The notes: generated by a model from the letters alone, not told the origin. DNA of 64,000 nucleotides from Coriolopsis trogii (GCA_020543525.1 JAHYIO010000036.1:1488001-1552000); one strand, 5' to 3'. Counted from the stretch's first letter, positions 22,654-36,715 are shown. Numbers and translations are program-made.

Positions 22654-25600
22654 GAGCGCGGAGGGAGTGGTGGTCGCTGGGAGAGTGGTGAGGACGTCGA
22701 TAACGATCAGCTTGTGCGATGGCCTGTCCTGCCGCCAAAAGGAGGAACTCCCGATCTCCCACCTCGATCGTCATCGCGGCAGACCCCGTCCGCACCGTCG
22801 CTCGCCATCGCCAGTGGCATCTTGGGCGACTCTCGCTGCAGCCCCCGACGCTGGCACTCGCTCTGGGAATCCTCTGTCGATCAGCGTCCCCTCCAGCGCA
22901 CGCACGGCGACCTCAACGGAACTCCCAGGCAATGAACCTATTAGACGAGCTCCCCAGCGTCCTCCCCGTCGTCCACACCCCACCCCATCCTTGTCTCGGC
23001 CCGGCCCGCATTTCCGCACCTGCAGCTCCTCCTGTGAATCGAAACGCCCACGCCTGTCCCGTGCATCGGACGCTGGTTGCTACTATTAACATCCACCCAT
23101 TCAGTCCGGCCGTCCTGTTGGAGATAGAAGACTCTAGTGAACTGCTGCGGTCGGCCAGTACGTACAACCCCCCCCCCCCCCAGAGCTCAGGATACTACAT
23201 ATTTCATAAACATTCCATATTTTGGTAGGCGAATTTTGACACCGTTTGGTAGCCTCACACGCTAGAATGCTGGATGGAGAAAATACCTCCGTAATAGTCA
23301 TCGTCAGAGAACACCAGGACCATTGTAGCACCCCCTGATGGCTGGTGGCAAAGTCGTCCTACGGTCCACTTGACAATCACTCACCTGCAATCAGCGCTCA
23401 GTGTTTCACCGGGTCCATCCAAGCCCATCCCTAACCGAGCCCGCCGTGGGTCCGTGTTACACCAGAGGCCAGGATAAGTCCAAGCTGCGCCGGCGGCCAA
23501 CGCCAACGTCAAACGTACTCGTTCAGATCGCTAAGGTCCAAGCTGTGTGAGCGGCCGAGCACGAGCGCGGGCGCGGGTTCGAGGGCGATCTCGCGTCGAG
23601 GTTCATGTGCGCGCGACCAGTGAACGTTGAACGTTGAACCACGGGACTCCCGATCTCTCAGCGCTCTCCACCCACCGAGCCTTTTTCTCGACGATACCCA
23701 TCACAGCGCCGGCGATTGCAAACCCAGCGGCGCGAGCGCCCCAGATCCCCAAACTGCCGATGGCCCCGTCGCGTCGCATTCCACTGATGCGGAGGCATCT
23801 TGCAGTCTTTGTCGAGCGGATGGCGTCTCCCGCACTTGCGGGTGAGTATGTACTTGCGTTCACGCATGGCAAGCGCTCTCGGTGCTCGGTGCTCACTCCT
23901 GTCCTCGCAGTGCGTAGTGCGTGATACAGTGTCACGTACGTCCTCATTATCAGCTACACGCGGGGGCCAGTCATGCCATGCTGCGCGTACGGCCGAGTGA
24001 TCATAAATCGATGACACACCAGCGAACACACAGCCAACTCGTCGAGGATGACCAAGGCGACATATTGACTCCGGACGACAGCACGTACGGCAGCGGCGCT
24101 CCCTGCCTCCGATGAGAGCGCTGATTTCGGTGGCGGCGCTCTCATAGTTGTTGGGAATCGTCTGACAGCGACAGCGGCGGATGGTACGTGATTTGACCGT
24201 CGAGGGGCGACGGATGCCAGGCGGTCGGGTGGGGTCCTACTGCCATTTGAAAAGATACCTGCAGCTTTTTGACATACCTTATTCTCAGGACCAGGAAATA
24301 TTTGACGGATCATGAATCTGTTGCCTCAAGGACTTGGAGGTTGGTCGCATGGTGTTCTTGTGCCGTCCGGGTTTGACCATTCAAGTTGCTTCTTGCGACC
24401 ACTGCATGGCTCAGGGATACAACGCCCAGACTCCATATTTGGCCACCGCTCTGAGCGGTCACTATGGCGAAAAATCAAAACAAGTGGGTAAACGAAAGAC
24501 CGAGATGGAACCACATATGAATCTGTCAACCACAGCCGACCCTAGCAGCGAACCTTGTCCTCGTCCGTCGACCAAGGAGCATACATACTCCAGGCTCGAC
24601 AAGGATCTCCCGGCTGGTCGCAAAAAGATAATCTTGCCTTCTTGTCTGGACGGTGACAGCAGACCTGCTGTGTCCGTCTTCAGCCGGCGGGGAACCACCG
24701 GTCGAGCGACGGAACTTACGGGAATCCATCAATTATATCGAACGAGCCGTGTGGCCGCGCCATGACTTGCACTTACATCGGCTCCAAGGCTCAAGCGCCA
24801 CTGACATCTGGTAATTGAGGACACGGTTCGCTAACCCTCTCGAGGATGAGGATATCGTCGCTTTACGGCCACGCGGTACTGCGCTCGACAGCCAGGCAAC
24901 GGCGACGGCGACACCACAGGCACTGCGGTCTCCACAATCAGTCAGATCCAGACACCAGACACCACAACCTGGAGATGTTGCGGTCATACGAGACGTCGCG
25001 TCTTAGAAACTCTGTCTCCTTTCACTGTCCTGGTCGACCTCATCCCTGTCCGAACCCCGCCATCTCATCTGGACCGTCTCACCATGCGCTCATCAAGACT
25101 GTTGCGGAGGCGAGGCGAGTCTCGACTGACACAGCCGCCAAACGACCCTTTCTACCGCCCTGCACGCAGTACTATACCAGGTATCCGCCCCTCCTTCCCC
25201 CACCCGTTCCTGAGCGACACGACAGGAGACCCTTGACTCTGTCCCAGCGCACGTCCTCGGGGTCCTGCACGCGACTCGCGTACGGCACGACGGCCGTGAT
25301 CAATTTGACACGCCAGACGCTGAATATCAATTCCTCGCTTCATTTTCGTACGACACGCTCGGGCTCCATGCCAGTGCTCATCATTATGGGGAAAGCGCGC
25401 CCGTGCACCCACACCCGCATGGACACACGTGGGTTGGCCCTCGGGCTGGAAGAAGGACGTGCCGCCTGAGCGCACCGGCGTGCGCAGGATGGCGTGTCTT
25501 CTCGGACGTGCTGCACCGAGCATGGGCCCATGGATCGTAAGTATCTGAGCGTGATACCTTGTGCGTTTCTTGGTCCCTGACTCCCCAGAACACGAACGCG

Positions 25601-28600
25601 GCGGCAAAACCAGGTGACGGAAGCCGGGCGCTGGAGAACGAGAACCCTGCACAGTGGTGCACCGCGGAGCACCAACTATGCGGGCGATGGATAGCGGGCG
25701 ACGGCCGACGTACTACGAGGCGCACGCGGCACGGTTGATTGAATGTGTCCACGTATGCGGGCATCTGGGGCGCCCTCACGAGGCTCGCAGGTGACAAGGC
25801 GGGAGAAGACAACTTAAGGTGAGAAGCACTGTGAAAATCGCAGGCGTCCGTCCGCTGTCCGAAGGATTGAACCAGAAGACAAGGAAGCCTACTAGCAAGA
25901 GGACAAAGGCCCTGTTTCCCACCTATTGAGATGGTAGATATCTGGCAGGTAGTACGAGCCTACGCGAGTACCAAGTCCCTTTGTCCTCAGGCTTCTCGTC
26001 CGTGTCGTTGACTCCTCAACTTCCTTGTTCTTCCCCATCGTGTAGACAACCAGGCCCTCAGAACGGTCCGTTCGCAAGCACACTGGACGCTGAACAGCGC
26101 GGTTGGCGCGTGCGGGAAGTTGGGCGCCCCGAAAGAAGAGCGTTCAATTCGTTGGCGCGCTATGAGCCGAGGGACGTTTGTACGTACGGCAGTCGGCTGC
26201 AGGCACGCCGCTGGGAAGGAACTTCTAGCCCAGCGAAACTTGGCTGACGCGCGTGTGCGGGAACAGGTGGACCGTATTGGGTCCGTACGTGCATCCTGTC
26301 GACCCCGGGCGTGCATGAAGTTGGAATCTGCCTCGGACGTCGGGTCTCGTCAATGACCGATAGTGAACGATGAACAACGGGTCAGCGATTGACGTCGTTG
26401 TCGGACGCACTGAAGAGTCAGGGAGTCGGGAGATTCCTGCGATGGGAAGACCCCAATTGAAACTACGTCGTACGTCGGCTCTGCCCTGCAGACTTGCATC
26501 ATGTACATTTGCGGTTCGTCTTCCGTCCGGTGCTGCCTTCTCTCGGTCCAGTGACTGGAGAATCACCATGCGGACGGAAGAGGAGGTGTCTACAGTTCAG
26601 GATTGCACCACCAGTCATGCCCTTCGCACCCCAAGTCCACAAGTTATCTGCTAATGGCGTCGCACAGCTGGTCACCGTACCATGTGCGAGCAAGGTCCGA
26701 AGACCACGAGACTCGCGTTCGGACGACATGCAAACCGCCACCGGTCTACCGCCAATCGGATGCGTTCCTCCCTTTCATCCATAGGGTTTTTTCCTCAGGT
26801 GGCGGCAGCCTGAGTGCAGCGGTGCACGAGTCGAAATTGGAGGTCCCAAGTTGGCAGTGGCAATGACACGCAGGGCACGTGCATGGGCTCTGGCTTGCCC
26901 ACAATAGCTCGCACACACTCTATCTGATTCTCGTGGGGGAAAGCGGAAGCGGAAGCGGAAAAGTCTGACCCCGCGATGTTCATAAGTCTATAGGACATCG
27001 CTTTTGCACCTGTCACAACGCTCATTAGAGCGCAAATACGGCCCACGGAATACCATAAGAAACCCTCGGCCCTGCTATCCCTGTGCGCAATGTGGAGCCC
27101 GGCATACGTTTCGTCTCGCAAGTGAGGTCCCAAGATGAACACCGTGGGCGCTCCCACTGGCAAGTGCACAGCTGACGGACCGTACCCGTGCCCGGACACG
27201 TAAGGCTGCAGCGTGCCCGTCGATAATCAACGTACATCAATACAAAGCCAGCCTGGCGTGGAGGCGAACGCGAACGCAGCGTCCGACAACCAATGGGGAT
27301 GGCGGGCGTCCGTGGCTCAGTTGAATCATGTCGTGTGTCGGAACGCGAATGACCTGCCTCGCGGCGCGAGGGAGTCCCAGTGTGACTCCGACCTCGAGGT
27401 GTCTTCGTGCGCTTCCCAAGTCTAAAACGAGGAAGTGTACGTACACTGGACAGTCGACTCCCCGAAGCACCAAGTGCGGGAAATCTTGGTGCTGGGTGCT
27501 CACCCGCTGGGCTGGGAGCGCTCGGAATGGCCGATTCGCCCGGTAGGGGCGATCAGGAGCGTGCACGGGGAGGTAAGTACAGTCGAGAACGAAATGCTTC
27601 CGCGCCCCTTCGGACGATCGGAGATGCGTGCGATCGTGACAATGACGGCGACGGGCGGCGATGGCGGCAGATTTATTGTGCAGTGAAATTATACGGTGTG
27701 CTAGATGGTCGAAGCCACGCGTCAGTCCAAGTTTACTTGTCGGCCGCTTAGCTTTCGATCGCAACAAGTATAGAGATGCACAGCCTCGAGAACGTTCACT
27801 CCGGCGAAGGGCGGGTATCATGTACGCTGCAAATAAGCACGGAATTGAACTTGCAACTCGAGAACTCGTCGTACCACTTAGTCAAGAGAAGGCCGCAAGA
27901 AATCTCCTTCCGTGCGTTTCGTATGGTATGACGATGAACCTTCTGTCCTTCCATTCCCCGAGGCCGTCCTTCGGAACTTCGTCAGCATCCTCCGCATTGC
28001 GCAAAACGAACGATTGAGAGAACGTCCTCGAGCCGGCCGGTACTTGCGAGGTGGGTCAATAGCCCGCTCGCTGCTTGCGTGCCAGTGTCTCCCTCAGCAC
28101 AAACACCGCATTCCTTTGTATAGGGTTGACGGTTCGCGAGCAAGAAGAAGAAGCGGAGTGCCTGCCGAGCCCTCTCGTTTACAGTTCCTGGTCACCATCC
28201 AGGGTACCTCCTCGCCGTCTTTGCTCCATTCTTCGAGCCCAGCGAGCAATCGACAGAACTCTGCGCGCACGGGCCGATATCGCAGGCACGGCGAAGCCTG
28301 TAGGTTGAGACTGTCCAAAGTTGTCCGGGCTTGGCTTGGGCTCACGTTGCGCGACCCCGTGCACTCAACTGTCCATACGAGAGTCGAAATCCCATCCGAG
28401 CGAGGTTCGGGAGGGGCGTGTCGGTGGCGCTAGCACGGAGCGGCATTGAACTCTGTCCTCATTCGCAGTCCGGCGTTTGGGAGGGATGGCAAGGGGCGAG
28501 ACGTACCAGGGCACGCGGATGAACTTCGCTCGGAGCGGGCAAGGTTCAATAAGCAGGGTATGCCCATGTGATATACACACAAAGTTACAGTTACAGGTCT

Positions 28601-29993
28601 CGACTGCCATACTGGGGGAGATCGGCACAAGAGGGGGAGAGGGCGGTTATTGTTGTGGTCCAGGATCGTAGCCTTGAGGCGTGTCCCGTGCCGCCGCCTA
28701 CGGTTCATATGCGGTCGGGATCAAAGGAACGCCGGGTGCAGTCGCAGTCGTGGTCACAGAGGGTTTGTTGGGAGGCGAAAGAAGTGGCGACTGTGGACGC
28801 TAGTGCGGGAAACGCGGAGACAATGACCTCGCCTGTAATAGCGTGACGGTCAGGGCAGGGAGAGGCGTGGCCGCCTGGGAACGAATCGGGGGAATGCAAT
28901 GAGGTCGGATGAGGGCTAGACGGGCGAGAGTCGTGATCTACGGCGGGCGAGAGCGACAGAGAGGACAACGGCGCAGCAGAGGCGGAGGATGGGATCAGCA
29001 GGAGCAGCGGTCAGAAGAGGCTGGAAGAGCGGGAATGCGGAAAGCGGGAAGTTGTATCGATGGATCGGGGGAACCGTCTGCTGCGAGGAAAGACAGCTGG
29101 GTGTTCCTACGGTCAGTGCCTGTTGCCTCGCGCCAGCCCAGCTGTTGGAAAAGGCCGCCGCCGTGTCAGGAGTGAGAATTGCTGGGCTGGAGTCAGCGTG
29201 TTGCCGTGTATGTGCGGGCCGAATCCGGACCCAGTGAGGGAAGTAGTGCGCCTTCCCGGCAGCCAAGCGTCGGCGAGGATGGAAGTTCAGGCCAGCATCT
29301 TCCACGGGACCGGGAGGATGAATACAAGCACCTGTCTGGGGCGACAGGCAAGGCCGCCCGGTGGACTAGAGGGCCGTCTGGAGTTTCTGTCAAGGACCGA
29401 AGGGAAGCTCGCCGCGTGTGTTAGCAACAACCCAGACCGTATGTGACGTGCGCATGGACAGTCGAGTGCCTTACTCGCAGATCCATGTTCTCACTGTCGC
29501 AGACAGTACGCGTCTCGTGAGCAAGAACCTGTTCGGGGCCATACACGCTCTCTTCAGGGTTGCTGTCGCGCATCAGAGAGGGGTCGACTCACAATGCTAG
29601 ATCAGCCCACTGTTGCTTGCAGACAGCGGGCAACGAGTCGTGTTCTTGTCAGGTCGTTTCGTGGTTCGACTCCAATGTCGTTGCAGACCCTGGCCGCCGG
29701 CGGTGAGCGTCGCTTGCCCCGATATGTCCTAGATTGGCGCCGGCTTTTGCCATACTGGGACTGGTGGTCATCATCTGGGTTTCAGCGGAGAATGTCTGAG
29801 TCACATGTATGGCAGACGGAGTATAGAACTCACTGCGGTGAGAAATTGAGCCCCGACAACTCCGCCTATAGCCGAGTGCTTCCCTAGTGTGATGTGGACA
29901 ACAACGACCGCGTTGGCGTCCTCGTCCTCGACTCTTGTCTTGTCTTGTCTGCCTCTGCACGCGCATCTCGACAGAGCTCTCGCGGGTCCCACC
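22654..29993. other. Gene-poor island of about 7.3 kb
   Basis: No intact gene could be built. Several frames look partly coding but cannot be joined: near 23634-23900 (plus), where a GTGAGT donor and a CTCGCAG acceptor occur; 24334-24765 (plus); and 27780-28050 (plus), where FVWYDDEPSVLPFPEAVLRN appears after a shift of frame from an upstream open stretch. A run of 14 C lies at 23168-23181. Long overlapping open frames on both strands (for example 24846-25469 and 25152-25652) are best read as effects of base composition. The right end should contain the promoter of the PH-domain gene. Confidence 0.5.
23168..23181. repeat. Homopolymer run of 14 C
   Basis: Fourteen consecutive C residues between ACAA and AGAG. 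Such tracts are length-unstable and also a common place for sequencing error. Confidence 0.8.
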
Positions 29994-31997
29994 ATGTCGT
30001 CGCCACGCTCAGTGCCTCCGCCGTCCCACCAGGAAGTCACACGCAAGCTCTCCGTCCATGCTCCAGCCAAGCCATCTGTAAAGGTGCAGTACCGCTCAGC
30101 GCGCTCGTCCTCTGCTTCTCACAGGAGATGGCTCCCTGTCCTGTCCTGCAAACTTGCTGACGCTCGCACGGCTGGTAACAGAAACCTGCACCTACTCTCT
30201 CGCAAGTTGCGGTCTCCGGCACCGAATCGGACTCGGACTCTGTGTTTTCGCCCGACGTCATCTCCCCGTCCCCCATGTCCACCCCGATCCTGAGCGGTTC
30301 TCATCTCGCCGCCACCTCGTCCCAACCACCGCTCACGGCGATTGCGGAACGCCGATCGCAGAGCGGGGGCGAGGAATCAGAGGAGGACGAGGAGGACGAG
30401 GAAGATGGCTGGCGAGTACATGATGTGACCACCGCTGCCTCGCGCGCATCGTTGGACGAGACGGTCATCAAGGCAGGCTACCTCTGGAAGAAGGGCGAGC
30501 GCAGGAAGGTACGTCGACGTGTCACTCTACGCGTGTCCGAGTCCGTGATTGTTCATGCTCGCGCTCGCGCCTGCGTCTTCTTCACTTCCGGCAACCCGCT
30601 CCTCGTCGTCTCTCGCTGCTGCATCTCGATCCCTGCGCAAATCCCGCCCGGTCTGTCAGACGTGGAAGAAGCGGTGGTTCGTCCTGCGCCCCGCCCATCT
30701 GGCGTTCTACAAGACCTCGGCAGAGTACAAGTTGCTGCGCTTGCTCGACTTGACGGATATCCACTCGTGCACGCAAGTCGTACTCAAGAAGCACCAGAAC
30801 ACGTTCGGCCTTGTATGCCCGTCCCGTACATTCTATCTCCAGGCGGAGAAGGCCTCGGACGTCCACGATTGGGTTGCTGCAATCAACGACGCACGGCACG
30901 CGCTCCTTACGACCTCGACACGAAATTCCGCAAGTTCGCCCATCCCTATCCCGACCACACCCACGACAGCGACCCATGCGCATAGCCGCCTGTCGTCTTC
31001 TCCATCACAATCTCCCAACCTGCACCAGCTCACCTCTTCTGACTCGGACGATGCGTCACCGAACCAGAGATCGAGCATGCCCACATCACCACCGGTGCAA
31101 GGAAGCAGCGACAACCCCTCCCCGTCGAAGCCGGTCCTATCCGGCTATCTCATGAAGTGCGGCTCGCGTCGGCACAACTGGCACAAACGATGGTTCGTAC
31201 TCAGCGGCGAGAAGCTTGTGTACTCCCGGAGCCACATGGTACGTGCACGGTTTAGTCGCAGGTTTGAGTTCGCAAAGTGAATGAGCGTGGGCATTGGCCG
31301 AAACACACGCGTTGTGTTTCGGTTTTTGGTCTGCGTTCATGTGATGGCTCATCCGTTCATTCACTGACTGCGACCGGCGCCCTGACAGGACACGAAGCCG
31401 CACAGACAAATCCCGCTCGGGCTGATCATCGACGCCTTGGAATACGAACTGCCCGCGCACCGGAGCCATCCCACGGTCGCGTCGCCCCCGACAGCAGGCC
31501 CGACGCTCGCGGCGGCGGCGTCGGGACACTCCGCGGATGAGGTCGAGGGCGCGGGCACGCACACGTTCAAGGTCGTGACGACGAAGCGGACGCTGCTGCT
31601 ATGTGCGCCGAGCGAGGAGGAGGAGATCAAGTGGCTGAGCGCGATCCGCGCGCTCCTCGCCAGGCGGACCGGACAGGGCGTCGTGCCCGGGGACCCGAGT
31701 GCGAGCGCGAGCCCTCCGGGGGTGGCGGGTGTCCCGGGGTCCGCGTCTGCTACGTCGCCGATTGCGGGGTCGACGAACGCGAATACGACGGCGAGCACGA
31801 CGAACACGACGAACCACCGACGGCGGGATTCGTTCGTACGGAGACTGAGCCTGAGCAGCGGAGGGAGTCCGTTCATTGGCGGGGGTGGCGGCGGCGGCGG
31901 CAGCGGAGGTTCTGGCTCGGTGACAGGAGGGAACGTGGCTGGAGGCGCGGGCTCGGGCGGCCACCAGCAGGAAGCGTCATCGGAACGGCAATCTTAG
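29994..31997 (+). CDS. Tandem PH-domain signalling protein
   Basis: Four exons (29994-30083, 30182-30508, 30660-31238, 31389-31997), all with phase-0 introns, encode 534 residues. After a Ser/Pro-rich and then acidic N-terminal region, PH domain 1 begins at KAGYLWKKGERRK and continues over the splice junction as TWKKRWFVLRP to VHDWVAAINDA, with the basic beta1-beta2 pattern and the invariant Trp of the last helix. PH domain 2 starts SGYLMKCGSRRHNWHKRWFVL and ends EEEIKWLSAIRALL, with a long low-complexity loop between. The tail is rich in Ser, Asn and Gly. Two PH domains suggest binding of phosphoinositides at a membrane and an adaptor role, as in animal TAPP-like proteins; lipid specificity cannot be read from sequence alone. 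The start has a good CCCACC-ATG context. Exon 2 could begin at a neighbouring acceptor, altering a few residues only. Confidence 0.85.
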
Positions 31998-34136
31998 TGA
32001 GCGCGAGCGCGCACCCGGGCTCTGGAGAGACTGCTTTGCGTGTCGACCGGGTGGCCGATGTCGTACGTGGGCTGGGGCCGGGGCTGGGGCGGCGGCGGCG
32101 GTGGACGGGCGAGAATGTTGGGTTCTCTCGTCGGTCGACGGGTTTGTTGGTTTCGTCATCATGCATCGCGCATCGTGCATCGAGGAGCTCGGGATGGTAT
32201 CTGCAGGGAACGCTCGAGGCGGGTGTGGGGGGGGGAGAGATCGCATCGACATTTTGGGCGGCTTCGCTCTCTCTCGATCGGGGGCGCCGGCGGGGAGGGA
32301 TCTTGCGATATTGGGAGTGCTCGGTGGTGTCGCTGCGACGTGCGTCTAGTGTTCGGCGCTGTCGATGGTGACATCGGAATCGGGAATCGGCATCGGGCTC
32401 TGTTCGACGTTCGACGTCCTCCATCTGTTGTGCGGCGCATGAGGAGTCGGGCGGGCGAGCGGATAATCATTTGATGGTTGTGTATGGACCGTTGGTGCAC
32501 ACTCTGCAGGGCAAAAAGTGATGAAACGAAAGGTGTACGATATCTTGGATATAATCATGACAGCGAGAAGAGACTCAGAGTACATATCCGGAGAGAACTA
32601 TTAGGCGCGGGTGCTATGGCAGCACCGCTGCCGACGCACTCGTCACACTTGGAGTCGCATGGTCGGGCAGAATCAATGTCTGTATACTCGTCATCAAACC
32701 ACACGGCGCAGCAGCTGCTCGTACGAGGAGAGCGGACGTGGACGGCGTCCTTGACAGCGAAGGTGGATTGGATCCATCGTAGAGTAGTGATAGCGCCGGG
32801 ATCGGGGTGGGGCTGGCTGGGAGGGGTGAGAGACATGTACGGCAACAGAAGACGACATCTGTCAAAGAGCACCCAACGACGCGGATCCGGAGGGCGGAAT
32901 TGGCGATGGACGAGCCTGAGGGGCTTAGCGTCCAAGTTCTCCGGTGTCGGTCGTAGAATTAGGTAAGCGCCGTGTGCGAGGTTGGGTGGTTCGTTTGCAT
33001 CTCATGGCTTGCAGCAGCAGCTGCGCGCGGCGATGGGGTGAGGTTTGCGATGACCAAGATGACCAAGACCAAGAGGGGGATAGCACATTGAGATTGGTGA
33101 GTGCCCTCGTGCGACGGTGCCGTCAGTAATTTGACCATTGTCGTTTGTCGGTCGACCAACCCGGGGAGTTGCCCACTGGAGAGTTCGAACTGAAGGCCAT
33201 GAGCAGGACGGGCCCGGCGAGCGGCTCAGGGTCCTTCGGGCTGTGCTGGGCGCGGAGGCATTTGGACCGGGCGCTGGAAGAGGGGAAGGATGTTCGAACA
33301 TGGCTAGCGGATGTCCGGGGGCGCCTGCAGGATCGGGAGGTGGACGTTGGACTGTGGAGGACGGGCTAAGGCCGGAGAGTGTCCTGTATGTGCACGGTGT
33401 GCGAGGACGTTCGCTCGAGCGCTGGGACGGCGCCTGGTCTGGGGCTGGGAGAGAAGCGCCGTGGGCGCGCAGGGAAATGGCAGCCTAGAACACGGGCTCG
33501 GGCGGCAAACCGGGTGCCTGAGAAAAGAAAATGACAGGGATCCGATCTCAGCGGCTGTGGGACTTATCGGGAAGCCCAGCTGAGCAGACACGAGGACGCC
33601 CCCAGCCAGCACATCGGCCCGCCTTTTCCTTTCTGGCAGACAGAGTTCGAGGGCGCTCCTCCTTCCATTCTCCAGCGGCTGTGAGCTCCGTGTGCAGCGT
33701 GCACGGCACCGCAGCACCACGACAAGGCCTGTACGGTCCCAGAGGGGGTCAGAGAGCACAGGAGAGACCCTGGAGAGAGGTGGCGGAACATATGGGCGAC
33801 AGGAAGCGTCATTTGCGCTGACTGAGGGCCAATTCGAATTATATGCACGGGCAGGCGTTACGAGATGCCGGGAATGGCGGTGAGCGGGCTAGACGCGTGC
33901 ACGGACATGGCTGGGGTGTCCGGGGGACCGGGGGATAAGGGAAGGCGGCAAATAAGCAAAAATAAAGCAATCAACAAGAGGGAGACTCCCACGGGGAGGG
34001 CCGGCGCCCAGGAGTACATAAGTCCTCTCCCTCTCGCTTCTCCCAACAACCGCCCACCACTGCCCGTCTGTCGGTGACTGTCCCTCCTCCCCCAGGCCGC
34101 CCATCTTACTCTACATCCTCGCCAGTCTTCACCACA
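31998..34136. other. 3' UTR, intergenic region and promoter of the first Zn2Cys6 gene
   Basis: No gene is supported. Gly/Arg-rich frames after 31997 continue the base bias of the PH gene and are probably its 3' UTR. A minus-strand frame at 32555-32935 has a moderately coding-like end but no splice partner. The right end, with CACCACA-ATG, leads into the regulator. Confidence 0.5.
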
Positions 34137-36715
34137 ATGCCCGACGCTCCTTCCAGCCCTCGCAAGACCGTCTCCTCCACCTCCCAGCAGGCCCGATCCC
34201 AACAACAAAAGAAGCCCGGAGCGCCCAAGCCAAAAGGCGCCGTTCGTGCTAAGTCGGGCTGCTACACCTGCAGGATTCGTCGGAAGGTTCGTCGTCGAGG
34301 CGCTCATCATCCTCCCAGCAAAAGTCTAACCCCGATCTCCTCTTTTTCCGCGTCTCTCTCGTCGTCCTTGCCGTCTCCCTCGGTCCTCTGATCGTCTTTT
34401 CGCCTCGCCCACAGAAATGCGACGAGCAGCCCAACGAAGAGGGGGCCTGCCAGACTTGCGTCCGCCTCAGGCTACAATGCCTTGGCTTCGGTGCGAAGCG
34501 TCCAGAATGGATGAGGGTACGTCTTCTGCACGGCGTCTTTGGCGGTGATAACGAGCTCACCCCACGCCACTCGTCTATCTCCAGGAGAACAACAGCGTCA
34601 CCGAGCTGCGCGAGAAGATCAAGACCTTCCTTGCTTCGCAGGGCATGATCAAGGGCCATTCCGGCTCGGGTCCGCGAAACACTGAAGACCATCCCCCTGT
34701 TCTCGTTCTCGTCGACCATCTCCACACCTCGCCTTCGAGCCCTCCCACCCCCACTCTATCTGCCACCTCTAGCGAGGGCCAGCGGCAGCCCCACAACGGC
34801 ATGAACACGTCGTTCGAGCGTGCTCCTCCCCACTACACTCCAATGCCCCCTCCGGAGCAGCAGCACTACGGCCAGAGTATGTACCCTCCCTCCTTCATTC
34901 CCGTTTCTTGGTAGTGAACTCTCGCAGACTGGCAGCCTCCCCTTCCGGAGCTGGGTCCGCACGACCCTGCCATGAATCGAGGCCCGATGTTGCCCAACGT
35001 GAACGACATGTTGTACCATCCTTCCGCTCCAGCCCCGCCCCAGCAGCCCCCCTCTAATATGATACAGTCCCCTACCTCTATAGTTTCTGCTTCCTCCTCC
35101 TGTAAGGCGCCGTACCGTTATTAGTGTATTATGAATGTATCATGATTAATGCCCTCCTCTGTTGGCAGGGCCCTCACATGTTGGTGGTGCACCGTATTAC
35201 CCTTCTGCCTCGACCTCGACATCCGCGATGTCAAGCGCACTGACGATCTCAACATCGTCATATCTGTCCTCGGCTTCCGCCTCCTCTGCGCCGGCCTACT
35301 ACAATCATCCCCACTCTTCGCTCGCCGCATCGTACAACATCGATCCCAACAGTTTTTCAGATGATGAACCTGAGCAACGCCTCCCGAGTCCTGAGGGTCC
35401 CCGGATCCAGTTTTCGCTGAATGGCTACACTGGCCTCGTGGTCCCTCCGGAACAACAGCATCTCATCCAACACTATCTGCTCACCGTGCTTCCGATACAG
35501 TATCTGTTGGCCGACTCGTCCATCAAGGACTTTATGTACAACCTCATCCAGTCCAGCCCGTCAGCGCGAGATGCGGCCTGCCTGTTGTCGGCGCTGCACA
35601 TGCACTGCATGCGATACCCATCGCAGACGGACCCGAATGCCGTGAACCACATCTTCCGGCGGATACAGAACACGCTCCTCATCGGCGACGGGCGGACGTA
35701 CTCGGAGGGGGACGCGATGGCCGGGCTGCACATCGTCTCCTCCTTCCTCTTCTCCGGCGGCCGCGGCTCGTGGGAGGTCTGGCTGGACATCGCGAGCCAG
35801 TACGTGCAGAGCATGCTGAACGACACGCACTTTTACGGGCCCGAGGACTCGCTGCGGCGGTGCTCGGAGAGCACGCGGTTCATCATCAAGACGACGATGT
35901 GGTTCGACGTGCTGGCGAGCGTGACGACGCAGCAGGTGCCGCGCTTCCTCGAGACGTACCGCCTCCTCTTCTCTGGGGCGTTCATCGGGGACGGGCTGGG
36001 GGACGGGCAGGAGATCTCGATGCTGCCGGTGATGGGGTGCGAGAACAGGATTGTGCTCGCGATCGCGGAGATCTCGAACCTGGCGCACTGGAAGGAGAGC
36101 CACCTGCGGCGGGGGTGCCTGTCGATCCCCGAGCTCGTCCACCGCGGGTCGACGATCGAGGAGACGCTCCTGGCGCCGACGTCGCCCATCAACGGGGTCG
36201 TGCCGCTCCAGGCGGGCATGTACGGTCCCCCCGCGCTGCACTCGCACCTCCAGATGCGGAACGGGAGCGGGCAGAGCGTGGACTCGGAGGTCGTGCAGCG
36301 GCGGCGGCTGACGAACGCGATCTTCCGCGCGTCGGCGAAGGTGTACCTGCACACGGTCCTGTCCGGGGACTACCCCGCGTGCCCGGAGATCATGCAGGCG
36401 GTGACGGAGACGATCGAGGCGCTGAGGCAGGTCCCGGACGCGCCGAGCAGCGTGCACCGGAGCGTGGTGCGGAGCGTGGTGTTTGGGATCTGCATCTCGG
36501 GCTGCCTGACGGACGACCCGCGGCAGCGCGCGTTTCTGCTCAAGATGCTCGAGAAGCAGCAGCAGGAGAGCGTGGGGAACATCTCGGAGGTCATGCGCCT
36601 CATGCAGGAGGTGTGGGCGAGGCGGGACCGCGAGCGCGAGAGGGGGCATTGTACGCCGGTCGACTGGCGCGAGGTCATGCGCGAGAGCCATCCCGACTTG
36701 CTGCTCCTTGTCTAG
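34137..36715 (+). CDS. Zn2Cys6 transcription factor with Fungal_trans_2-like domain (copy 1)
   Basis: Five exons (34137-34286, 34415-34516, 34585-34876, 34928-35101, 35169-36715) give 754 residues in frame. The binuclear zinc cluster uses Cys42, 45, 52, 62, 65 and 72 (CYTCRIRRKKC...CQTCVRLRLQC), with an intron between Lys50 and Lys51. A basic Ala/Lys/Gln-rich N-terminus precedes it; GFGAKRPEWMR and a short coiled stretch (TELREKIKTFL) follow. A Pro/Ser/Tyr-rich linker leads to a large helical C-terminal region (from about residue 320, LIQHYLLTVLPIQYLLA) of the kind found in fungal regulators with a Fungal_trans_2-like domain. It should bind DNA in the nucleus, probably at CGG triplets as other zinc-cluster factors do. 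Target genes are unknown. A related gene lies at 48299-51691 in the same orientation. The C-terminal exon is strongly GC-rich. Confidence 0.92.

Noticed and set aside
26936..26965. GCGGAA triple repeat
   Set aside because: Too short to be a meaningful array; no CRISPR-like spacing, which is in any case not expected in a fungus.
29650..29680. GGTTCGACTCC, matching a tRNA B box
   Set aside because: Flanking bases do not form a full T-stem and no A box or acceptor stem is present.
35561..36691. 376-codon minus frame opposite the first Zn2Cys6 gene
   Set aside because: It is the mirror of a strongly coding exon and is Arg/His-rich, as antisense shadows are.
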